Assembly (NCBI RefSeq): GCF_013201705.1
Contig: NZ_CP053837.1
Span: forward strand, 744,001-808,000
Source: Aliarcobacter faecis
GTDB lineage: Bacteria > Campylobacterota > Campylobacteria > Campylobacterales > Arcobacteraceae
Length of the DNA: 64,000 nt
Reading direction: 5' to 3'
Shown here one piece after another: positions 17,344 through 25,873 of this stretch. Position 1 is the first letter of the stretch, and each line of letters begins with the position of its first letter. The position numbers and the translations under genes are program-made. Below the pieces are notes generated by a model. That model worked only from the letters and a program-made list of their open reading frames with translations, had not been told where the DNA came from and did no database searches.

Positions 17344-17666
17344 AACAAAGTAATTTTGCGATAATTGGTGCAGTTTTTACTGCGCTATTATCAACTTTGT
17401 GTTGTTTACCTGCATTTCTTTTTCTATTTTTTGGTATTTCAAGTGGAGTTCTTAGTTTTTTTACAACTTTAGAGTTTACAAGAGTTCCACTTTTACTTTT
17501 GACAATTTTTTTTCTTGTTTTTGCAATTTTTAATTTTAAAAGGAAAATCTCTTGCAAATATAGTAAAAAAGAGAAGATAAAAAACTATTTACTATTTTCT
17601 TTGTTTTTTATTTTTATACTGCTTTTGCTTTTTTATCCTGAGATAATCCCACTATTTATGGAGTAG
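17340..17666 (+). CDS. MerT-like inner-membrane metal transport protein
   Basis: This 108-residue protein has three predicted membrane segments (about residues 5-32, 45-65 and 83-104). The first carries the vicinal pair LSTLCCLPAF that is characteristic of MerT. In the loop between helices 2 and 3, MerT normally has two cysteines; only one is present here (KISCKY). The following gene encodes a MerP-like protein, as in mer operons, but no merR or merA is nearby, so the true cargo could be another soft metal. It overlaps the transglutaminase gene by 4 bp. Confidence 0.75.
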   Translation: MKQSNFAIIGAVFTALLSTLCCLPAFLFLFFGISSGVLSFFTTLEFTRVPLLLLTIFFLVFAIFNFKRKISCKYSKKEKIKNYLLFSLFFIFILLLLFYPEIIPLFME

Positions 17667-17669
17667 TTT

Positions 17670-17948
17670 ATGAAAATATTTTTCATTCTTTTTATGTTTT
17701 TTAATTTTGCTTTTTCTTCAAATATTTCAGTTTTTAAAGTTGAGGGTATGCACTGTCCACTTTGTACAACAGCCATAAAACAAGCTATTAGTAAAGTTGA
17801 AGGTATTGAAAAAGTGAGTGCTAGATTAAATACAAAAGAGGTAACAGTTATTTATGATGAAAAGGTAAAAATAGAAGATATTTTAAATGCTATAAAAACA
17901 ACTTCGTATGAAGGAGTAGAATTAACTACTTCTAAATATAAGGAGTGA
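17670..17948 (+). CDS. Periplasmic MerP-like heavy-metal-associated (HMA) protein
   Basis: This 92-residue protein has a signal peptide (MKIFFILFMFFNFAFS) and a single HMA domain with the metal-binding motif GMHCPLCTTAIKQAI. The rest follows the ferredoxin-like beta-alpha-beta-beta-alpha-beta pattern (VEGIEKVSARLNTKEVTVIYDE, DILNAIKTTSYEGVE, quoted in part). It lies 3 bp after the MerT-like gene. The pair would bind a soft metal ion in the periplasm and pass it to the membrane transporter, as known for MerP/MerT. The metal is not identified. Confidence 0.85.
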   Translation: MKIFFILFMFFNFAFSSNISVFKVEGMHCPLCTTAIKQAISKVEGIEKVSARLNTKEVTVIYDEKVKIEDILNAIKTTSYEGVELTTSKYKE

Positions 17949-18109
17949 ATACTCTTTTTATATATAAAATTTAACAAATTTTCCTAAACTAAACTTTTAT
18001 TATATTTATAAATTTCTACTTTAAAAATATATCTTACTTGAATTGACTCATATGTATAAAGCCTTTTTATTTTTGATATTCAATTTTTATTAAAAAGATA
18101 AAAAATATT

Positions 18110-18126
18110 ATGCGACTAAGTTGCAT
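18110..18126. promoter_or_regulatory. Palindromic operator, copy 1 (TonB receptor promoter)
   Basis: ATGCGACTAAGTTGCAT is a palindrome with one mismatch, about 75 bp before the receptor ATG. The same 15-mer core with one base changed recurs exactly 50 bp downstream, as expected for paired sites of a dimeric regulator. Confidence 0.65.
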
Positions 18127-18160
18127 AAAAGTTAATTATTATTAGAATTGCAAAGTTTAA

Positions 18161-18175
18161 TGCAACTAAGTTGCA
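18161..18175. promoter_or_regulatory. Palindromic operator, copy 2 (TonB receptor promoter)
   Basis: TGCAACTAAGTTGCA is a perfect palindrome (6-bp arms, TAA centre), 24 bp before the ATG at 18200, close to or covering the transcription start or leader. It repeats copy 1 with one substitution. The regulator is not identified. Confidence 0.7.
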
Positions 18176-18199
18176 AATATATCTATAAAAAGGAAAAAC

Positions 18200-20305
18200 A
18201 TGAGGATAAAACTAGCAATTTCACTTGCTACAATACTTTTTACAGGAGGAATAAATCTACTAAATGCAAATGAAACAATAAAACTTGAAGAGATAAAAGT
18301 TGAAGAAGATTCAATATTTTCTTTATCTAATGAAAACTATTATCAAACATTATCTTTTAGTGGTACTAAAATGGATACTCCTATTAAAGAGACTGCTCAA
18401 TCTATTCAAATTATTACAAAAGATACTTTAGAGGATATTGGTGCAGTAAAAATGGATAATGTACTTGATTATGTAAGTGGTGTTGATAGACAAAATAATT
18501 TTGGTGGAACATGGGACAATTTTTCTATTAGAGGTTTTTTTGGGAATGATAACAATGGAATGAGTATGTTAAAAAATGGATTTGCTGATAATAGAGGTTA
18601 TAATGCCCCTAGAGATAGTGCAATAATAGAAAATATAGAGTTTTTAAAAGGTCCATCAGGCTCTTTATATGGAAATAGTGAGCCTGGTGGAACTATAAAT
18701 ATTGTTACAAAACAACCAAAATTTAAACCACAACACAGTGTAAAACTAACATCTGGGAGTTATGATTTTTATAGAACATCTTTAGATACAACAGCACCAA
18801 TTAGTGAAAATATTGCTTATAGATTAAATGTAGTAGCTGAAAAAAAAGGTAATTTCAGAGAGTATGTTGAGAGTAAAAGATATGTTGTTGTACCTGCTTT
18901 AACTTGGCTTTTAAGTGATAATACATCAATTTCATATAATGCAGATTTTGTTAGACAAGAACAACCTTTAGATAGAGGAATAGTTGCTATTAATGGAGAT
19001 TTGAAAGCTATAAAAAAAGATGTTTATATTGGAAATCCAAATGATGGTGATATTGTTTTAAAAAACTATACAAATCAAATAAAGCTAGAACACTATTTTA
19101 ATGATGATTGGGTTAGTAGAAGTGGAATAGCTTATAAAGATAATAGTTTTAAAGGATATGGTTCAGAGATAATTCCATCAACTTATGTTACGACAGATAG
19201 TGTAAATCTTAGAACAAGATATAGAGATTATAGTTCAGATGATATTCAATTTCAAAGTGATATTAAAGGGGAATTTGATGTAGGAAGTGCAAAAAATACT
19301 CTTTTGTTCGGAGTTGAAGCATATAGAGTTAAATTAAATTCTCTTTTATACAATAATTCTAATGCAATAAGAGTTGATAATATACAATCAAATCCAACTT
19401 ATACTATTTTAAAAACTGGTTTAGGAACTTTAAATACAAATAGATATGAAAAACAAAATGGTACAGCACTATTTGTGCAAGATGAGTTAGCTATTGGGGA
19501 TTTTAGGTTTTTTGCAGGTCTAAGATATGATAAAGTTGATATGAAAACTGTAGATTATAAAACATCTAAAACTACAAAACAAGATGATGATGCTATTTTA
19601 CCAAGAGTTGGAATTACATATTTAATAAACCAAGAATGGTCTATTTATACAACAAGTGGAACATCTTTTAGACCAAATAGTGGTTTAGATAGAAATGGAA
19701 ATAGTTTTGACCCTGAAGAGGGACTATCTTTTGAAGCAGGATTGAAATATGAAGCAGAAGATAAAAGATATGGAGCTACACTATCTGCTTATCAAATAAC
19801 AAAAAAGAATGTTTTAACAAAAGATTTATTAGATGATACCTTTAATGTAGCTTCTGGAGAGGTTGAAAGTAAGGGAATAGAGTTTGATATAAATGGAAAA
19901 ATAACAGATAATTTTAAGCTTAATGCAAACTATTCATATATAAATACAGAGATTACAAAAGATAATCAAGGTTTACAAGGAAAAGAGCTTAGAAATATTC
20001 CAAAACATAGTGCTACTCTTTTAGCTATGTATGAAGAGAATATATTTCAAAATAGCTCTTATGGTTTAGGTGGAAGTATCTCTTATATAGGAAGTAAACA
20101 AGGTAATGATACAAATAGTTTTAAACTGCCAAGTTATACGAAAGTTGGGTTAATATCTTACTATAAATATAAAAAAGATTTGACTTTTCAATTAAATGTT
20201 GAAAATGTTTTGGATAAGGAGTATATAGAGAGTAGTTATGATTACTCTTGGCTAAATCCAGGTAATCCAAGAAGTTTTATGCTTAGTATGAATTATAAAT
20301 TTTAA
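18200..20305 (+). CDS. TonB-dependent siderophore/metal receptor (no STN domain)
   Basis: This 701-residue outer-membrane receptor has a signal peptide (cleavage near LLNANE), then directly a plug domain (MDTPIKETAQSIQIITKDTL, SIRGFFGND, FLKGPSGSLYGNSEPGGTINIVTKQP in pieces), followed by a barrel of FhuA/FecA type ending in MNYKF. FIRST-strand features such as TSGSYDFYRTSLDTTAPI are typical of siderophore receptors. It is followed after 16 bp by a DUF4198 periplasmic protein, a pairing seen in metal-uptake loci. Two palindromic operators lie in its promoter. The ligand may be a ferric siderophore or another chelated metal. Confidence 0.92.
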   Translation: MRIKLAISLATILFTGGINLLNANETIKLEEIKVEEDSIFSLSNENYYQTLSFSGTKMDTPIKETAQSIQIITKDTLEDIGAVKMDNVLDYVSGVDRQNNFGGTWDNFSIRGFFGNDNNGMSMLKNGFADNRGYNAPRDSAIIENIEFLKGPSGSLYGNSEPGGTINIVTKQPKFKPQHSVKLTSGSYDFYRTSLDTTAPISENIAYRLNVVAEKKGNFREYVESKRYVVVPALTWLLSDNTSISYNADFVRQEQPLDRGIVAINGDLKAIKKDVYIGNPNDGDIVLKNYTNQIKLEHYFNDDWVSRSGIAYKDNSFKGYGSEIIPSTYVTTDSVNLRTRYRDYSSDDIQFQSDIKGEFDVGSAKNTLLFGVEAYRVKLNSLLYNNSNAIRVDNIQSNPTYTILKTGLGTLNTNRYEKQNGTALFVQDELAIGDFRFFAGLRYDKVDMKTVDYKTSKTTKQDDDAILPRVGITYLINQEWSIYTTSGTSFRPNSGLDRNGNSFDPEEGLSFEAGLKYEAEDKRYGATLSAYQITKKNVLTKDLLDDTFNVASGEVESKGIEFDINGKITDNFKLNANYSYINTEITKDNQGLQGKELRNIPKHSATLLAMYEENIFQNSSYGLGGSISYIGSKQGNDTNSFKLPSYTKVGLISYYKYKKDLTFQLNVENVLDKEYIESSYDYSWLNPGNPRSFMLSMNYKF

Positions 20306-20321
20306 AAATAAAGGATAAAAA

Positions 20322-21080
20322 ATGATTAAAAAAATAGCATTAGTAGTACTATCTAGCACAGTTTTAACAATTCAAAGCTTAGCTCATGATTTCTGGGTTG
20401 ATGGTTATAATAGTTCAGTATTTAAAGGGTATTTAGGATATGCACATTATTTTTTTGTTCCTGAAAAAATAGCAAAAGATAGAGTTTATATTTTTGAACC
20501 ACTTGTTATTGTAGATAAAGATTTAAAAAGTACAACTTTGATAAATGAGGGAGAAAACTATCAATATAGCTCAAAACAAGCATTAGATGATGGAACTTAT
20601 ATTTTAAAAAGTTCATATAAACCTACTTTTTGGACAAAAACAAAAGATAATAAGTGGGAGATGGGAAAAACAAAAAAAGATATTCAAAATGCTCAATATT
20701 GTGAACAGACTTCAAGGTTTGCAAAAGGTATTGTAAATATAGGAGATGATAAAAATGATTTTGTTACTAAACCAATAGGACAAAATCTTGAGATTGTACC
20801 TTTAGATAATCCTTCAAACTTTAAAGTAGGAGTTCCATTTAAAGTACAAGTTTTATTAGATGGAGAACCTGCAAAAACAGTAGAAGTAAAAGGTACTTTT
20901 GAAAACTTTACGGAAGGACAATTTGCATTTTATGGAACTACTGATTCAAAAGGAGAAATTAAGATTTTACCTTTAAGAAGTGGGAAATGGATTTTATTAA
21001 CTAAAGCTACTAAACCATACGAAAATGAAGATTGCGACAAAATATCTTACTCTTCAACTTTAAGTTTTCAAGTTAAATAA
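20322..21080 (+). CDS. DUF4198 periplasmic protein, probable metal-uptake accessory
   Basis: This 252-residue protein has a signal peptide (cleavage near SLAHDFW). The mature form begins HDFWVDGY, the N-terminal His-Asp-Phe-Trp pattern of DUF4198 proteins, which are associated with nickel or cobalt uptake systems. The C-terminal half is an Ig-like/carboxypeptidase-regulatory-like domain (GVPFKVQVLLDGEPAKTVEV, KGEIKILPLRSGKWILL). Two cysteines occur in the mature part (QYCEQ and NEDCDK). It sits 16 bp after the TonB receptor and is closed by a terminator, so the two form one transcription unit. Metal handling is inferred from family and neighbour. Confidence 0.82.
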   Translation: MIKKIALVVLSSTVLTIQSLAHDFWVDGYNSSVFKGYLGYAHYFFVPEKIAKDRVYIFEPLVIVDKDLKSTTLINEGENYQYSSKQALDDGTYILKSSYKPTFWTKTKDNKWEMGKTKKDIQNAQYCEQTSRFAKGIVNIGDDKNDFVTKPIGQNLEIVPLDNPSNFKVGVPFKVQVLLDGEPAKTVEVKGTFENFTEGQFAFYGTTDSKGEIKILPLRSGKWILLTKATKPYENEDCDKISYSSTLSFQVK

Positions 21081-21087
21081 AAATCTA

Positions 21088-21111
21088 CAAAAAGAGAAAC
21101 TTCTCTTTTTG
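21088..21111 (+). terminator. Terminator after the TonB receptor/DUF4198 unit
   Basis: An 11-bp perfect stem CAAAAAGAGAA/TTCTCTTTTTG with a 2-nt apex, followed by TTCTCTTTTT. It could also act on the opposite strand for the HPP gene ending at 21176. Confidence 0.7.
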
Positions 21112-21175
21112 TTCTCTTTTTCGTTTCATATAAGGGAGTTCAAAATAGCCATTTTCTTATCAAACTAAAATAAAG

Positions 21176-21688
21176 CTAAAACCAATATTGTGGATAGTTT
21201 CTATTTTTATCTAAATTATTATAAAACAAACCAATAAGCACTAAAATAACTGTACCAACTAAAGTTGGAAATATCAGATAATCCCAAGATGCTCCTAATA
21301 AAAATATTATCAATGGATTTGAACCAGCTGGTGGATGAACAGTTTTTGTAACCATCATTAAAGCTATTGCACTTGCTAAAGCTAAAGCCATACTTATATA
21401 ATTATCCCCTATAAAATGTAAGAAAAATAGTCCTATTAGTGAAGAGATAAAATGCCCAAAGATAATATTTCTTGGTTGTGAGAAAGGGCTTTTAGGAAAA
21501 CCAAATAATAAAACACAACTAGCACCAAATGAACCCATAATTAAAAGATTGTCATAAGTTTTTGTTAAATAACCAAGAGTTGCTATTGCTATAAATCCAC
21601 CGATAAAAGCAAAAAATATCTTTTTTAAACTTGGTATTGGTGCTGATTTCTCATTTTGTCCAGCAAACTTTTTTAAGTAATTATTCAT
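21176..21688 (-). CDS. HPP family integral membrane protein
   Basis: This 170-residue protein has four to five hydrophobic segments and the family signature VTKTVHPPAGSNPLIIFL (His-Pro-Pro near residue 121). HPP proteins are membrane proteins of largely unsettled function; some plant and cyanobacterial relatives transport nitrite. The gene lies 55 bp after tetR on the same strand and has its own copy of the tetR operator directly upstream, between a likely AT-rich -10 region and the AAAAGGTAA ribosome site. It is therefore probably repressed by the neighbouring TetR protein. Confidence 0.88.
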   Translation of the reverse strand: MNNYLKKFAGQNEKSAPIPSLKKIFFAFIGGFIAIATLGYLTKTYDNLLIMGSFGASCVLLFGFPKSPFSQPRNIIFGHFISSLIGLFFLHFIGDNYISMALALASAIALMMVTKTVHPPAGSNPLIIFLLGASWDYLIFPTLVGTVILVLIGLFYNNLDKNRNYPQYWF

Positions 21689-21706
21689 TATTTACCTTTT
21701 TATAAA

Positions 21707-21722
21707 CCAAACGATTGTTTGA
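21707..21722. promoter_or_regulatory. TetR operator in front of the HPP gene
   Basis: CCAAACGATTGTTTGA contains the inverted repeat CAAAC-GATT-GTTTG. The identical 16-mer stands directly before tetR (22307-22322). It lies 19 bp upstream of the HPP ATG. Confidence 0.75.
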
Positions 21723-21743
21723 ATAATATATTAAAAAAAAAGA

Positions 21744-22298
21744 TTAGATTAAACTAATCAATTTTTCACCAACTTTTAGATAGTTCTGTGGATTTTCGTA
21801 TAAATTCATCATCATAATAGCTCCTTGAGTCAATGCAACATACTCTTTTGCAATATTTATTGCTTCAGTTTTGCTATATCTATTTTCAACTATTTTTGTA
21901 ATAGCATCTTCCCAAGCACTAAAATAGAGTTTAATAATTTCTTTGAACTCCAAATTTTCACTACCAATTTCTAAAGCTAAATTTCCTAATAAACAACCAC
22001 CTTCGCTATTTAGAAAATAGTCATCAGTTTTTTTTACAAAAAGTTTTATTTTTTCTAAATCACTTAAATTTGTTTGATAAGCAACAGCAAAAATATTTTC
22101 TACAAAATAGTTATGAATATATTTTAAAGACTCTATTCCTATCTCATCTTTACTTTTAAAATAGTGATAAATACTTCCTTTTATAAGCCCACACGCCTCA
22201 GCTATATTTGCCATAGAGCAGTTGTAATAGCCTTTTGTTTTAAAAAGTTTTATAGACTCTTGTAAAATCTCTTCTTTTGATGTTTTTTTTATTGCCAT
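21744..22298 (-). CDS. TetR/AcrR family transcriptional repressor
   Basis: This 184-residue regulator has an N-terminal helix-turn-helix: KEEILQESIKLFKTKGYYNC, then MANIAEACGLIKGSIYHYFKSKDEIG, typical of TetR-family repressors. The C-terminal helical domain (ligand pocket and dimer face) resembles the QacR/AcrR-type group with FLNSEGGCLLGNLALE. I chose ATG 22298 (MAIKKTSKEE); an upstream TTG at 22310 would overlap the operator. The operator CCAAACGATTGTTTGA directly upstream implies autoregulation. The inducing ligand is unknown. Confidence 0.92.
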   Translation of the reverse strand: MAIKKTSKEEILQESIKLFKTKGYYNCSMANIAEACGLIKGSIYHYFKSKDEIGIESLKYIHNYFVENIFAVAYQTNLSDLEKIKLFVKKTDDYFLNSEGGCLLGNLALEIGSENLEFKEIIKLYFSAWEDAITKIVENRYSKTEAINIAKEYVALTQGAIMMMNLYENPQNYLKVGEKLISLI

Positions 22299-22306
22299 AA
22301 TTTTAT

Positions 22307-22322
22307 CCAAACGATTGTTTGA
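22307..22322. promoter_or_regulatory. TetR operator in front of tetR
   Basis: CCAAACGATTGTTTGA is identical to the copy before the HPP gene. It overlaps the ribosome-binding region of tetR, so bound repressor would block its own expression. Confidence 0.75.
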
Positions 22323-22373
22323 TAAAATTGTAGTTATATTAAACTTTGAGGAAACTTATAAATAATATAAGTT

Positions 22374-23033
22374 TTAAATATTTTCTAAAGCTTCTTCCTC
22401 AAATCTATAAGTTTTATGTGCCACTTTTATTAATATACTTTTATCGGCTAAATCTTTAAAAAGTTTAATCAAAGTTGGTTTAGAGATAGAAAATTGTTCC
22501 ATTATTTCACTATATGAAGCATAAAATTGATTTTTTTTATCAAGATTATTAAAGATATATTTTATAATTTCGACTTGTTTACCATCACTTATTGCTCCGA
22601 TTGTTTTTACAATATTTTGATTTTTTTTAAGCTCTTTTTCTTGAACTTTTGGTAGTAAAATATCGTGTAAAGTTTCTAAAAGTTCATTTATATTAATAGG
22701 TTTTACTATATAGTTTTCAACTTTTAGTTTTATTGCTTCAAGTAAATAATCAGTATCAGTGTGAGCTGTTGTAAGAATACTAGGAATATTTATATCTCTA
22801 TTTTTAAGGTATTTTAAAAAATTTATTCCATTTTCATTTTCAAGTAAGATATCACTTATTATTACATTTATATTTTTTTCTAAAATTATTTGCATAGCTT
22901 CTATTGTTGTTTTGACACTATAAAGTTCTCCAACAAAATCTTCTAAAATATCACTTGTATGTTTTAGTAATTTTTCATCATCTTCGATATATAAAATATT
23001 AAAGTTTTTTAAAATATCTAAATTTTTACTCAT
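22374..23033 (-). CDS. Response regulator with winged-helix output
   Basis: A 219-residue two-component response regulator. The receiver domain (residues 1-120) shows [11 protein letters not shown] with the acidic pocket, the phospho-acceptor Asp in [13 protein letters not shown], the Thr in SILTTAHTD and the Lys in [13 protein letters not shown]. The C-terminal region (about 145-215, [20 protein letters not shown]) reads as a winged helix-turn-helix rather than the classical OmpR form. I chose ATG 23033, which overlaps the kinase stop as ATGA; a longer start is unlikely. It is the last gene of the minus-strand triad facing the formate dehydrogenase cluster. Confidence 0.9.
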   Translation of the reverse strand: MSKNLDILKNFNILYIEDDEKLLKHTSDILEDFVGELYSVKTTIEAMQIILEKNINVIISDILLENENGINFLKYLKNRDINIPSILTTAHTDTDYLLEAIKLKVENYIVKPININELLETLHDILLPKVQEKELKKNQNIVKTIGAISDGKQVEIIKYIFNNLDKKNQFYASYSEIMEQFSISKPTLIKLFKDLADKSILIKVAHKTYRFEEEALENI

Positions 23034-24595
23034 TTTTCCTCTTTTAATGGTATTGTTATAGTAAAAGAAGTACAAGAGAAAACTCTTTCATCTTTTATTT
23101 TATGTTTTATATTTTTACAAGATATTTGACCTCTTAAATGTCTTTCAATAATTTGTTTTGACATATAAAGTCCAATACCAGTTCCTGCACTTTTATATTT
23201 TGTTGTGTAGTATGGCTCAAAGATTTTTGGCATAATTTCAACTGGAATTCCACCACCATTATCTATAATATTTACAAATAAAAAATCTTTTTTACTATTT
23301 ACAACTATTTTTATTATTCTATCATTTTTATCAACATTAGCTATTAAAGCATCTTTTGAATTACTTATAATATTTAAAAAAACATGAGAAAGTTCATTAT
23401 AGTAACTAAAAATTTCAATATCTTTTTTGATAATTAACTCTAATTTAATACTATCTTTATTTAAAAAATATTTTGAAAGCTCTATAGAGTGTTCAATACA
23501 ATCTTTAATAAAAAATCTTTTTTTTGCACGACTAGGGTCAAAAAAGTTTTTAAAATCATCAAGAGTATTTGACATATTTTGAGCTAAAAGTAGGGCATCT
23601 TTAGTTTTCTCTTCTACAAATTCATTTGTCAATTTCCCAAATTTCATTTTGATTTGAAAACTTTGAATAATCATAGATAGACTTCCTAATGGTTGTCTCC
23701 ATTGATGAGCGATATTATTTAATAACTCACCAAGACTTGCAAATCTTGCTTGTTGAAACATAATAATATCTTTTTTCCTATTTTTATTAACCTCTTGAGC
23801 AATTTTTAACTCTAGCATACTATTTAGCTCTTTTAACTCTTTTGTCTTCTCTTCTACACTTTTTTCTTGGCTTTCATGAATTTTTCTAAAATGAACAGTT
23901 ATAAAAAGTGATAAAATAAGAGTAAATAGAAGAACTAAAAAAATAGAGATAAATGAGAAAATTGTAACAATATTAAAAATATTGTCTGTGTCTCTTTTTT
24001 CATTTATTGCTAAAGTTAAATCATAATTTATTAAACTTGCAAGATATACAGAAATAGCATCTATTTCAAAATTAATTTGTAAGAAATCACTATTTGTGTC
24101 ATTTAGATTTTTTGTTAAAATAAAAATCTGATCCATTTTTATATCAATATTTTTAATAATATCATCTTGCAAAATACGATTTTCATAAAAGTTATTTGAG
24201 TTTAAAATGAACTTTTTTATTATAGTTATTATAAAAATTTTCTCTTCTAAGTTAAGTCCTATTTTATAATTTTGCCAATTTCTTGAAATTAATTCTTTTG
24301 CAATTTGTAAAACTTCAATAGTTTGATTATAGTTTAAACTCTTTTCCTCAAAACTATTTAAAGTATCTTTGATGTTGATTTTATAAGTATCTTTTATATT
24401 TTCTAAAGCTATTAAGCCTTTTGTTCTTTTTTCAAATAGGATATCAAAATCGTGTTTTAGTGTAAAAATGGAGATTTGAGATAGAATAATTATAAAAAGC
24501 ATTCCCCCTGCAATAATAAAAATTAAAAAGTTTGTTTTATAGGAGAATTTTAGACTATTGAAGTAGTTTATTATTTTAAATAATAGATTTTTCAT
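23030..24595 (-). CDS. Membrane sensor histidine kinase
   Basis: This 521-residue kinase has a first membrane helix at about residues 20-42, a roughly 170-residue helical periplasmic region and a second helix at about 213-235. A coiled coil ([20 protein letters not shown]), the phospho-acceptor H-box in [14 protein letters not shown] and an HATPase domain with N-box [15 protein letters not shown]1 DNGGGIP, F-box FEPYYTTK and G2 [10 protein letters not shown] follow. It overlaps the binding-protein gene and the response regulator by 4 bp on each side, so all three are one translationally coupled unit. The signal is probably relayed from the upstream periplasmic binding protein. Confidence 0.93.
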   Translation of the reverse strand: MKNLLFKIINYFNSLKFSYKTNFLIFIIAGGMLFIIILSQISIFTLKHDFDILFEKRTKGLIALENIKDTYKINIKDTLNSFEEKSLNYNQTIEVLQIAKELISRNWQNYKIGLNLEEKIFIITIIKKFILNSNNFYENRILQDDIIKNIDIKMDQIFILTKNLNDTNSDFLQINFEIDAISVYLASLINYDLTLAINEKRDTDNIFNIVTIFSFISIFLVLLFTLILSLFITVHFRKIHESQEKSVEEKTKELKELNSMLELKIAQEVNKNRKKDIIMFQQARFASLGELLNNIAHQWRQPLGSLSMIIQSFQIKMKFGKLTNEFVEEKTKDALLLAQNMSNTLDDFKNFFDPSRAKKRFFIKDCIEHSIELSKYFLNKDSIKLELIIKKDIEIFSYYNELSHVFLNIISNSKDALIANVDKNDRIIKIVVNSKKDFLFVNIIDNGGGIPVEIMPKIFEPYYTTKYKSAGTGIGLYMSKQIIERHLRGQISCKNIKHKIKDERVFSCTSFTITIPLKEEK

Positions 24596-25734
24596 TTTAA
24601 CTCTTTAAAACTATCATCTAAATATTCAAAAAGATAGGTTTGATTTAATAATATTTTATTATGGTATTTTATTTTTATCTCATATAAAAGATTATTTGGT
24701 GTATTTTTTAGGGCTTTTATAAACTCTTTTTTTGTTAAATTATGATTTGCTCTTTTTATAGCATCTACTAAAACTTTTGATGCTAAAAAACTCTCAAAAG
24801 ATAGAAAACCTAATTTTGAATTTGGAGAGTATTTTTGCATAATTTCTTGATACTCTTGTACGATTTTTAGATTTTTATCATTATAATTTGGCACAACTTG
24901 AGAAAAAATAATATTTTTTTTATCTGTATTTGTAGATTTTAATTCATTTACAATAGAGTTTGCGTCAGAAAAAGAGATATTACAAAAGATTGTATCTTTT
25001 AAAATCTCATCATTTTTTGCTTTTTGTATAAAAAAGCTATTTGCTTTATAAGCTCCAATCATAATAATAGCTTCAGGTTTAGAGTGTTTTATTTCACTAA
25101 AAGCATGTTCTATTGATAGTGTATTTCTTTTGTAGCTTCCTGTTGCAACAAGGTTTAGATTCTCTTTTTTTAGTATCTCTAAACTAGAGAGATATCCCTC
25201 TTCTCCAAAATCATCATTTTGATAAAATATGGCAATGTTTTTTATCTCTCTTTTCTTTAAATAGCTTATTAGATTCTCTAACTCTTGTTTATAAGAGGCT
25301 CTAAAATTTATTAGAGTAGTTAAACTTTCATCTTGTAAAAATTCTGCACCAGAAAATGGTGAAAAGAATAGAATATCTTCATCATAAATTATTGGAAGTA
25401 TCCTTTTTATTGTTGGTGTTCCAACCATTCCAAAAAATGAAAAAATATTTTTTTGTTGCTTTAATTTTTCCATATTTTCATAAGTTAAATCAGGTTCATA
25501 TTTATCATCAAGAGCAATAAACTCTATTTTTCTATTTTCCAATAGTTTATTATCATTTGTATATGAAAAATAACTTTTTGTAGCTTCTAAAACAGCATCT
25601 CCCCAAGGTTGCATTAGTCCACTAAGTGGCATAGATGAAGCTATCTTAATCTCTTTTTGTGAATATCTTTCCTCTTTTAGAAAAAAATATAAGGAACAAA
25701 GAATAAGGATTATTGGTAAAATCTTTTTTAACAT
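24592..25734 (-). CDS. Periplasmic ligand-binding protein (branched-chain amino acid/urea type)
   Basis: This 380-residue protein has an N-terminal export signal or anchor ([14 protein letters not shown]). The two-lobed type I periplasmic-binding fold follows: [50 protein letters not shown] and [20 protein letters not shown]. No transporter permease or ATPase is adjacent; instead it is coupled to a histidine kinase, which suggests ligand sensing rather than uptake. It diverges from the polyferredoxin gene 139 bp away, so it may help control the formate dehydrogenase cluster. Confidence 0.88.
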   Translation of the reverse strand: MLKKILPIILILCSLYFFLKEERYSQKEIKIASSMPLSGLMQPWGDAVLEATKSYFSYTNDNKLLENRKIEFIALDDKYEPDLTYENMEKLKQQKNIFSFFGMVGTPTIKRILPIIYDEDILFFSPFSGAEFLQDESLTTLINFRASYKQELENLISYLKKREIKNIAIFYQNDDFGEEGYLSSLEILKKENLNLVATGSYKRNTLSIEHAFSEIKHSKPEAIIMIGAYKANSFFIQKAKNDEILKDTIFCNISFSDANSIVNELKSTNTDKKNIIFSQVVPNYNDKNLKIVQEYQEIMQKYSPNSKLGFLSFESFLASKVLVDAIKRANHNLTKKEFIKALKNTPNNLLYEIKIKYHNKILLNQTYLFEYLDDSFKELK

Positions 25735-25873
25735 AATACATTCTACTAAAGTGTAGATTAAATGTTTTAAATTTATAAAAAAGATTATATTTTAACTATT
25801 TAAGTATAATTTAATAATTGTGTCTATAGAATATGGTAAAATATTTTTTACTAAAAAAATAAGGGCATAGGTT

